Positions 5,630 to 11,366 of a stretch of 11,366 nucleotides of DNA are shown here, in pieces. The translations under genes and the position numbers were made by a program. Below the pieces are notes generated by a model. The model was not told where the DNA came from and did no database searches. It worked only from the letters and a program-made list of their open reading frames with translations. Position 1 is the first letter of the stretch; every line of letters begins with the position of its first letter. This DNA is from Treponema sp. (lineage in GTDB: Bacteria; Spirochaetota; Spirochaetia; Treponematales; Breznakiellaceae): the NCBI GenBank assembly GCA_031290325.1, contig JAITNU010000036.1:1-11366 (forward strand), written 5' to 3'.

Positions 5630-7480
5630 ATGCGGGAAACTGAGGTAAATGTAATAGAAAAAGCTGATGCCATGAAGATGCTTAACAAAGGGCATGTCTA
5701 TCTGCTTCCCCCGGAGGAAGCCCGGAAAATAGCAGCCGGAGAGGTTATTGATCGGCCTGCGGCGCTGGTACGGGAATTCCTTGATAATGCCATAGACGCG
5801 GGAAGCAGTCTTATCGAAGTGCTCATCGAAGGGGGCGGAACCCGCCGGGTTGAAGTGATCGACGATGGCAACGGTATGGACCGGGGTGACCTGGAACTCT
5901 GCTGGTATACCCACGCGACCAGCAAGATCCATTCTATTGAAGATCTCAGTTCCACTGAAACCTTGGGTTTTCGGGGGGAGGCCCTGGCAGCAGCAGCAGC
6001 AGTGTCGCGCCTGGAGATACTTACCAGTATTGATGGCAGGGAAGCCTGGTATCTTGAGGTAGGCCCCGGTGAGGTACCCAAACCGCGGATCGAACAGAGC
6101 AGCCGGGGCAAGGGAACCAGCGTCCGGGCCTTGGGGGTCTTCGATACCATTCCCGCCAGGAAACGGTTCATGAAACGGGAATGGAGCGAATCTAAAAAAT
6201 GTAGGGATGCTTTTACCGAGAAGGCCATGGCCTTCCCCAATATCGGGTTTCGTTTTATCCAGGACGGCAAACTCAATATCTTTCTTCCCCCGGTTTCCAG
6301 CCTGAAAGAACGCTTCGCCGCGGTCTTATTAAACCGGAATGAAGGGACCTTCCTCCATGAAATCGGCGCCGCAGGCACGGATTTCTCCATAACGATTGTC
6401 CTCGGCAGTCCCGCATTATCCCGCAACGACCGGCGGCAGCAGTACATCTTCGCAAACGGGCGGCGGATCCAGGACTTTTCCCTGCTCCAGGCCCTGGAAT
6501 ACGGGGTGCAGGGCTGGTTCCCCAATAGCGCTCATCCGATTGGGGCAGTCTATATTGACATTGATCCGGCTCTGGCGGATTTCAACATCCATCCTGCCAA
6601 GCGGGAAGTCAGGTTCGCCGACTCAGGGGCCATACACCACGCGATAAGCTCGGCGTTAAGGGATTTTATACACCACCGGAACCTCGCTGCCGCACAGGAA
6701 CAGCATGGAACAATAGAGGAATTGAATTTTCTGGGGGAAGCCATTCCCCGTTCTTATTCCCAGGACTGGAATTCCCCTGATGCGAACGAATCCTGGGGAC
6801 CGGGGAGCGGCTCCTCAGGCAACGAAGCCGGTGCCCTGGCCATGGAAGCCTTACTGGGAAACCGGTCTGCTGATATATCGCGCTTCACCTCCACTGGTAA
6901 TGGACCGTACCCCGGAACTGTAGCGGAAAACAGCCCCTCCTATGGTATACGGTATGCAGGTAAAGCCTTTGATGTGTTCATCCTCATTGAAAAGAACAAC
7001 CAGCTTTTTCTGATCGATCAACATGCCGCCCATGAACGAATCCTCTATGAACGCTTCATTTCCCATGCCATTCCACAACAGGAACTGCTGGTGCCCATCC
7101 CTTTCAGGACCGAAAGCGAAGAAGACGACCGTTTTCTCATGAGCCGCCAGAATGAGCTGGCACGGCTCGGCATTATCCTCGAAGGGGATAACGGAACCTG
7201 GCGCATCGAAGCCCTGCCGGTCAACTGGCAGCTTGGGGATGCAGAGACGATCAAAGAACTTTTAAACCTTAAAAACGCCGGGGAAAACATCGCCGAACAT
7301 TGGGCCGCTACCCTTTCCTGCCACTACGCCATCAAGGAGGGGGAATACCTTGACGAAACCACCGCCCTTACCCTAGCCGATGCCGCTTTAAAGCTCCCCG
7401 TCCCCCGCTGCCCCCACGGGCGGCCTATCTGGGTTGAAATAAGCCAGGAAGAACTGTTCCGGGCGGTACGGAGGCTATAG
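5630..7480 (+). CDS. mutL: DNA mismatch repair protein MutL (endonuclease type)
   Basis: A 616-residue MutL, the ATP-driven coordinator of mismatch repair between MutS and downstream nucleases. The N-terminal GHKL ATPase has REFLDNAIDAG (48-58; Glu49 and Asn53 match the catalytic and Mg-binding positions), DDGNGM (78-83), ATSKI (96-100) and GFRGEAL (113-119). A low-complexity linker spans about 350-435. The C-terminal dimerisation domain keeps the metal-dependent nicking motif DQHA-x2-E-x4-E (Asp463 to Glu474), plus SCHYAIK (563-569) and CPHGRP (594-599). It should therefore nick DNA itself, as in bacteria without MutH. The start is set by AAGGGG 6 nt before ATG 5630; a longer frame from 5582 would begin inside the CRISPR-like repeat and lacks an RBS. 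Residues 120-124 are five alanines encoded by GCA repeats. Confidence 0.95.
   Translation: MRETEVNVIEKADAMKMLNKGHVYLLPPEEARKIAAGEVIDRPAALVREFLDNAIDAGSSLIEVLIEGGGTRRVEVIDDGNGMDRGDLELCWYTHATSKIHSIEDLSSTETLGFRGEALAAAAAVSRLEILTSIDGREAWYLEVGPGEVPKPRIEQSSRGKGTSVRALGVFDTIPARKRFMKREWSESKKCRDAFTEKAMAFPNIGFRFIQDGKLNIFLPPVSSLKERFAAVLLNRNEGTFLHEIGAAGTDFSITIVLGSPALSRNDRRQQYIFANGRRIQDFSLLQALEYGVQGWFPNSAHPIGAVYIDIDPALADFNIHPAKREVRFADSGAIHHAISSALRDFIHHRNLAAAQEQHGTIEELNFLGEAIPRSYSQDWNSPDANESWGPGSGSSGNEAGALAMEALLGNRSADISRFTSTGNGPYPGTVAENSPSYGIRYAGKAFDVFILIEKNNQLFLIDQHAAHERILYERFISHAIPQQELLVPIPFRTESEEDDRFLMSRQNELARLGIILEGDNGTWRIEALPVNWQLGDAETIKELLNLKNAGENIAEHWAATLSCHYAIKEGEYLDETTALTLADAALKLPVPRCPHGRPIWVEISQEELFRAVRRL
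5987..6001 (+). repeat. mutL: (GCA)5 trinucleotide repeat inside mutL
   Basis: Five consecutive GCA codons directly after the GFRGEAL ATP-binding motif, encoding five Ala. Changes in copy number would stay in frame but alter the helix that packs on the ATP site. Confidence 0.85.
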
Positions 7481-7484
7481 TCCT

Positions 7485-9527
7485 ATGCTTAACAGTACCC
7501 TTAAATCGAAGCGTAATATCGGCATCATGGCCCATATTGACGCGGGAAAGACTACCACCACCGAACGGATCCTCTATTACACGGGAAAAAGCCATAAGAT
7601 AGGGGAAGTCGATGACGGGGAAGCTGTCATGGATTGGATGGAGCAGGAACAGGAACGGGGTATCACCATCCAGAGCGCGGCCACCACGATCTACTGGCGG
7701 AACTTTCAGATCAACATCATTGATACCCCAGGGCATGTGGATTTTACCGCCGAGGTGGAACGCTCCCTCCGGGTTCTGGACGGGGCAGTAGCGATCTTTG
7801 ACGCAGTTCGGGGGGTGGAACCCCAAACCGAGACCGTGTGGCGTCAGGCGGAGCACTACCAGGTACCCTGCATTGGGTATGTAAACAAGATGGACCGGGT
7901 GGGGGCTGATTTCTTTCAGGTCCTGGAGGATATCAAGACAAAACTCGGGGCGCCGACCGTGGCGCTCCAGCTTCCTATTGGCAAGGAAGGGGGCTTTGAA
8001 GGGGTGATCGATCTCGTTGAGCTACGGGAGATACACTGGGATGCCGCCACCGAGGGGGAGCAGATGCACTACGCTCCCATCGCCCCGGATCGGGAGCCCC
8101 TCGCACGGAAATGGCGGGACAAACTCATCGACGTGCTCTCCGGTGTTTCCGACGGGGTAACGGAAAAGTACCTCGCCGGTGAGGACTTAACGCCGGAATT
8201 TCTCCGTCAGGAACTGCGAAAGGCAGTGCTGGGCCGCTCCCTGTTCCCGGTTTTCGCAGGAGCCTCCCGGCGGAACATAGGGGTGCAGCCCCTGATTGAC
8301 GGGGTGGTGGACTACCTGCCTGCGCCGGATGAAACCCCGCCTGCCCAGGGCCATCATCTTAAAAAGAATGAGGAACTCGCGGTTCCCTGTGATCCCGCCG
8401 CTACCCCCCTGGGCCTCGTCTTCAAGATTCAGAACGACCGGGAAGCGGGAAGCCTCTGTTATGTGCGGATGTACTCCGGTTCCATCAAACCCGGAACCAC
8501 CCTGTTCAACGTCGGCAAGAAGAAACGGGAACGGGCCAATCGTATTCTCAGAATGCACTCCAACAAATCCGAACCCCTGGATAGCCTTGCTGCCGGGGAC
8601 ATTGGGGTCGTCATCGGGCTGAAGCTGGCCCAGACCGGGGATACCATCGGCAGTGAGGGCTGGCCCGTGGTGCTTGAACAGATGCAATTCCCCGAGCCGG
8701 TCATATCGGTTTCCATTGAACCCAAGACCCTGTCAGAACAGGAAAAGCTCAAGGAGATTCTCGCCCTGCTTTCCCGGGAAGACCCGACCTTTACCACCAG
8801 GGAAAACGAGGAGACCGGCCAGCTCATCATTTCCGGCATGGGAGAACTGCACCTGGATGTACTCGTAACCCGGATACTCAAGGAATACAACGTGGGGGCC
8901 AGGGTGGGAACCCCCCAGGTTACTTACCGCGAATCGGTGAGCGTCGTGGTGGAACGGAAGGAGCAGTTCTCCCGGGTCATCGCAGGCAAGGAAAACGCCG
9001 CCGCCCTCACCTTACAGGTCTCGCCCCTGGACCGGGGCACTGGGAACCGGTATACCTGCGCCATTAAGGATCGGAATATCCCCCAGCCCATCCTTGACGC
9101 TATAGAACGGGGTATCACCAACTCCTTTGGATCAGGCATCATCCTGGGGTACCCCTGCATTGACGTGGGGGTGAGCGTAACGGATATCGTCTATTCAGAA
9201 CTCACAGGCACTGAATTTGCCTTTGAAGCCTGCGCCAGCCTGGGCTTTGACGAAGCATGCCGCGTCGCAGGCCCCATACTCCTGGAACCCATCATGGCAG
9301 TAGACCTCATCTCCCCCAAGGAATTCGTCGGGGATGTCATAAGTCTGGTCACCCAGCGGGGCGGACAGGTGTTAAGCATGGATTCCAAATTGCAGCTTGA
9401 TCAGGTAACAGCCCTGACGCCCATGGCAAAGATGTTCGGTTTCATGACCGTGCTCCGTTCAGTAAGCCAGGGCCGGGCCACGTTCACCATGGAGTTTTCC
9501 CATTTCGAGAAAAAGTCCGAAAAGTGA
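7485..9527 (+). CDS. fusA: Elongation factor G paralogue, spirochaetal EF-G2 (ribosome-recycling) type
   Basis: A 680-residue translational GTPase with the five-domain EF-G layout. GTPase motifs: AHIDAGKTT (16-24), switch I RGITI (58-62), DTPGH (80-84), NKMD (134-137) and GAS (259-261). Domain II has YVRMYSGSIKPG, domain III has SGMGELHLDVL. Domain IV lacks the GGRGQYGHV tip loop of translocating EF-G; the same place reads IAGKENAAALTLQVSPLDRG. This and the segment IKPGTTLFNVGKKKRERANR, plus IGLKLAQTGDTI, resemble mitochondrial EF-G2 and spirochaetal spdEFG2, known in Borrelia burgdorferi to split ribosomes with RRF rather than translocate. I therefore infer a recycling factor, with a separate translocase elsewhere. 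GGAGG lies 10 nt upstream of the ATG, inside the mutL end, so the two are probably co-transcribed. Confidence 0.9.
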   Translation: MLNSTLKSKRNIGIMAHIDAGKTTTTERILYYTGKSHKIGEVDDGEAVMDWMEQEQERGITIQSAATTIYWRNFQINIIDTPGHVDFTAEVERSLRVLDGAVAIFDAVRGVEPQTETVWRQAEHYQVPCIGYVNKMDRVGADFFQVLEDIKTKLGAPTVALQLPIGKEGGFEGVIDLVELREIHWDAATEGEQMHYAPIAPDREPLARKWRDKLIDVLSGVSDGVTEKYLAGEDLTPEFLRQELRKAVLGRSLFPVFAGASRRNIGVQPLIDGVVDYLPAPDETPPAQGHHLKKNEELAVPCDPAATPLGLVFKIQNDREAGSLCYVRMYSGSIKPGTTLFNVGKKKRERANRILRMHSNKSEPLDSLAAGDIGVVIGLKLAQTGDTIGSEGWPVVLEQMQFPEPVISVSIEPKTLSEQEKLKEILALLSREDPTFTTRENEETGQLIISGMGELHLDVLVTRILKEYNVGARVGTPQVTYRESVSVVVERKEQFSRVIAGKENAAALTLQVSPLDRGTGNRYTCAIKDRNIPQPILDAIERGITNSFGSGIILGYPCIDVGVSVTDIVYSELTGTEFAFEACASLGFDEACRVAGPILLEPIMAVDLISPKEFVGDVISLVTQRGGQVLSMDSKLQLDQVTALTPMAKMFGFMTVLRSVSQGRATFTMEFSHFEKKSEK

Positions 9528-9536
9528 AGGCCCTTC

Positions 9537-10898
9537 ATGGGACAGGATTTACGGGCGCGCTTACAGCGAATCAGGCAACGAGAAACCTCCCCCAAAGGGC
9601 CGGGTGTTGCTCCTACCACAACGGGCCTTCAAGCACTTTGCGATCAAGCTTTCAAGCCTCTCGAACAACTCCTTCTCGCAGGCTGGGTCCCCGCAGGATT
9701 TCAGACCCTCAAACATCCGGCAATCCTGGACCTGTCCCTCCCCCTGCCCGCTTTGCTCCCACGCTCCTTACCGCTCCTGATCCCGGATTTATTTTCTTAT
9801 ACGATACAGAACAGTTCCGGGGAACAAGGTGCACTGAACCCCGAAGACCTCCTGTTCTTCGATCTTGAGACCACCGGGCTTTCCGGAGGGGCCGGTACGG
9901 TCGCGTTCCTCGCGGCCTTTGGCCGTTTTGTACAGGACGAGGGAACGCCACCATATCGGCTTCACATCGATCAGTACCTGCTCCTGGATTATCCTGGGGA
10001 AAGTGATTTCCTCGAAGCCCTGGTCCAGGAATTGGGGCACTCCCCAGACAGGATCGCCCCTCGTCCGCTCATCGTCGTTACCTACAACGGCAAGAGCTTT
10101 GATGCCCAGATACTCAAGAACCGCTGCATCATGCAGGGCATTACCCCACCGGTCTATCCCCATGCGGATCTCCTCCACCCTGCACGCCGCCTATGGAAAC
10201 GAATCCTCCCCACCTGTGCTCAGGGAGAAATTGAAACCACTATTCTGGGCCTTAACCGCACCGGTGATGTACCTGGCGCCCTGGCCCCGGAGATTTGGTT
10301 TTCCTTTCTGCAGCTCTTTCAATCCACCTGCCCCACCGGAAGCAGTCATAGCGTAGGACTGCAATCAGGAGCAGTCGAAGCGCTTCTGAAGGTCTGCGAT
10401 CACAATCAGCGGGATATCCTGGGCTTGGCCTCTATTTTTACGGCCTTTACCCATATCGCCGAAGCGCCCCTCAAGGCTGCAAAACAGTTTCACTGTGATC
10501 TTGAAAATCTGGCCTTATCTTGGCGTGAACGGGTCAAACATTCGGCACTCGGAGAAGAAGCGGGAGAAACAGGGCAGGCGCTCTTAGAAACCGCTGCGGC
10601 ACAGGGTTATCCCCGGGCCGCCCTGGTGCTGGGATTGGATTTGATGCGTCAGAACCGCCACAACACAGGACGGGTGCATCTTCTGGAACTCACGCAGGGT
10701 CATTACCCTGATGCCATAAAAGCCGCTGCGTACAGGAGCCTGGCGATTGACGCGGAATGGCATATACGGGACCGCAGGGCGGCATTGGCCTATATTGATG
10801 CCGGTCTGAACCTGGAGGACCTGCGGGAGGGCATGAAGCGGGAATTACTCCTTCGCAGGGAGCGGGTTTTGGCGAGGGGTAAATTGTGCATATCTTAG
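9537..10898 (+). CDS. yprB: YprB/MrfB-like DEDD exonuclease (RNase H-like domain plus C-terminal helical repeats)
   Basis: A 453-residue protein with a variable N-terminal arm (1-100), an RNase H-like nuclease domain (about 103-305) and a helical TPR/Sel1-like tail (about 330-440, with GQALLETAAAQGYPRAALVL). Nuclease motifs: LLFFDLETTGLSGGAG (Asp109, Glu111), VVTYNGKSFDAQIL (Asp189), HADLLHPARR (209-218) and the closing DHNQRDILGL (His289, Asp293). Together these supply the DEDDh-style metal ligands. This order matches Bacillus subtilis YprB, renamed MrfB, an exonuclease in a mitomycin-lesion repair pathway with helicase MrfA. No MrfA-like helicase is seen here, so the pathway is inferred only. 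The start has GAAGG 6 nt upstream and lies 9 nt after the EF-G2 stop. Its stop faces the converging AT-rich gene 4 nt away. Confidence 0.82.
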   Translation: MGQDLRARLQRIRQRETSPKGPGVAPTTTGLQALCDQAFKPLEQLLLAGWVPAGFQTLKHPAILDLSLPLPALLPRSLPLLIPDLFSYTIQNSSGEQGALNPEDLLFFDLETTGLSGGAGTVAFLAAFGRFVQDEGTPPYRLHIDQYLLLDYPGESDFLEALVQELGHSPDRIAPRPLIVVTYNGKSFDAQILKNRCIMQGITPPVYPHADLLHPARRLWKRILPTCAQGEIETTILGLNRTGDVPGALAPEIWFSFLQLFQSTCPTGSSHSVGLQSGAVEALLKVCDHNQRDILGLASIFTAFTHIAEAPLKAAKQFHCDLENLALSWRERVKHSALGEEAGETGQALLETAAAQGYPRAALVLGLDLMRQNRHNTGRVHLLELTQGHYPDAIKAAAYRSLAIDAEWHIRDRRAALAYIDAGLNLEDLREGMKRELLLRRERVLARGKLCIS

Positions 10899-10902
10899 TA
10901 TT

Positions 10903-11366
10903 TTAGAAAGAATAATCAAGTTTTTGTGCTTCTTGAAATGCTTCTGCTTGCTTTTGCCCAATTAGATTTCTCAGTTCCAGAGCATAGCCTTGTATTGTAG
11001 GTGAAAAAGGCGGTCTTGCATTGACGGGATTATTAATTCTATCAAGGATATTGATTGGTTTCAGCAGTCTTTGCTCTTTAATAAAATGTACATTAACAGA
11101 CAATAATAGGGTAAGAATCTGATTATTTTTTTAGAGAATTCATTAATAGTAGAAAGTGTTTCTTTGGGAATTTGCAAAATAAAATCTTCAATCTCTACTT
11201 GATTTCCATTAATCAAACTCGCCAACATATTTTGAGATATCCGTTGCACCGGATATAACCTTGTTATACCTTGAACCAATCTGTTTTCAGTTTCAGAATT
11301 AAATATATATGATTCAACTATATTGTTTTCTATTTGTAATTTTAGATATATATCAGTAAAAGAACG
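10903..11366 (-). pseudogene. Unrecognised AT-rich gene, frameshifted, 3' end only
   Basis: On the minus strand an open frame enters from the window edge (starting RSFTDIYLKLQIENNIVESY), runs 80 codons through RLVQGITRLYPVQRISQNML and EDFILQIPKETLSTINEFSKK, and then meets seven A. Continuing in this frame gives a short, unconvincing tail and a stop. Moving to the -1 frame at the A run instead gives 74 more natural codons (NNQILTLLLSVNVHFIKEQR ... QKQAEAFQEAQKLDYSF) ending at TAA 10903-10905. The two halves are thus one gene broken by a lost A, or one needing -1 ribosomal slippage. I do not recognise the family: it is soluble-looking, charged and mostly helical, without membrane segments. Base composition is far more AT-rich than yprB next door, suggesting recent acquisition. 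Confidence 0.5.
11126..11132 (-). other. A7 slippery run at the frame junction of the right-edge gene
   Basis: Seven consecutive A on the minus strand (T on plus) within TCT-AAA-AAA-ATA. A -1 step here joins the two open frames exactly; equally, an ancestral A8 would restore the frame. Homopolymer indel, phase variation, programmed slippage or a sequencing error are all possible. Confidence 0.5.

Noticed and set aside
5596..5700. A second CRISPR repeat downstream, making a mini-array
   Set aside because: The sequence at the expected position (from about 5630) is the mutL start and shows no match to the repeat; no further copy of GTGGATTGAAAT was seen in the window.
5698..6525. Long open frame of 275 codons antisense to mutL
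   Set aside because: It lies fully opposite a clear mutL, is Ser/Arg/Pro-rich as expected for shadow frames of GC-rich genes, and has no RBS or recognisable motif.
8187..8890. Antisense frames within the EF-G gene
   Set aside because: These are shadows of a highly conserved coding sequence without independent motifs or ribosome binding sites.
10896..10960. Bidirectional terminator between yprB and the converging gene
   Set aside because: The stop codons are only 4 nt apart and no GC-rich stem followed by a T run is visible nearby.

Overview
The window looks like a chromosomal segment of a spirochaete, most likely a Treponema-type organism. The best evidence is the elongation factor G gene. 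Its domain IV lacks the translocase tip loop and it reads like the recycling-specialised EF-G2 class (spdEFG2/mtEFG2) that spirochaetes carry next to a separate translocase. Coding regions are moderately GC-rich, while the right-hand end (from about 10,900) and parts of 3,480-4,030 are clearly AT-richer. The assignment is by eye only.

Left part (1-3,570, minus strand): an alpha-glucoside/malto-oligosaccharide uptake and hydrolysis operon. Transcription runs leftward from a near-consensus promoter (3540-3568). Next come a three-half-site palindromic operator (3498-3522), a cytoplasmic GH13 glucosidase, a sugar-binding lipoprotein behind a perfect 12-bp hairpin, and the N-terminus of a MalF-like permease cut off by the window edge. 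The lipoprotein and permease would import the sugar, the GH13 enzyme would cleave it in the cytoplasm, and the operator suggests substrate-dependent repression.

Middle (3,464-4,069): about 600 bases without an intact recognised gene. Besides the promoter and operator it holds a probable remnant of an ISNCY-like transposase N-terminus (+ strand) lying 16 bp from the frameshifted 5' part of a conserved hypothetical gene (- strand). The rest (about 3,946-4,031) is an AT-rich divergent spacer in which I see nothing firm.

Right part (4,070-10,898, plus strand): a tight cluster xseA-xseB-mutL-EF-G2-yprB. xseA and xseB overlap by 4 nt, mutL and EF-G2 are 4 nt apart, and EF-G2 and yprB are 9 nt apart. 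Four of the five genes act on DNA: exonuclease VII large and small subunits, a MutL with an intact endonuclease motif, and a YprB/MrfB-type DEDD exonuclease. The only real gap, 100 nt between xseB and mutL, contains a solitary 32-nt sequence that closely resembles a type I-C CRISPR repeat. This is the most unusual item in the window.

Right edge (10,903-11,366, minus strand): an AT-rich, unrecognised gene, converging on yprB with 4 nt between the stop codons. It is split by a -1 frame change at a run of seven A (coding strand) and runs off the window.
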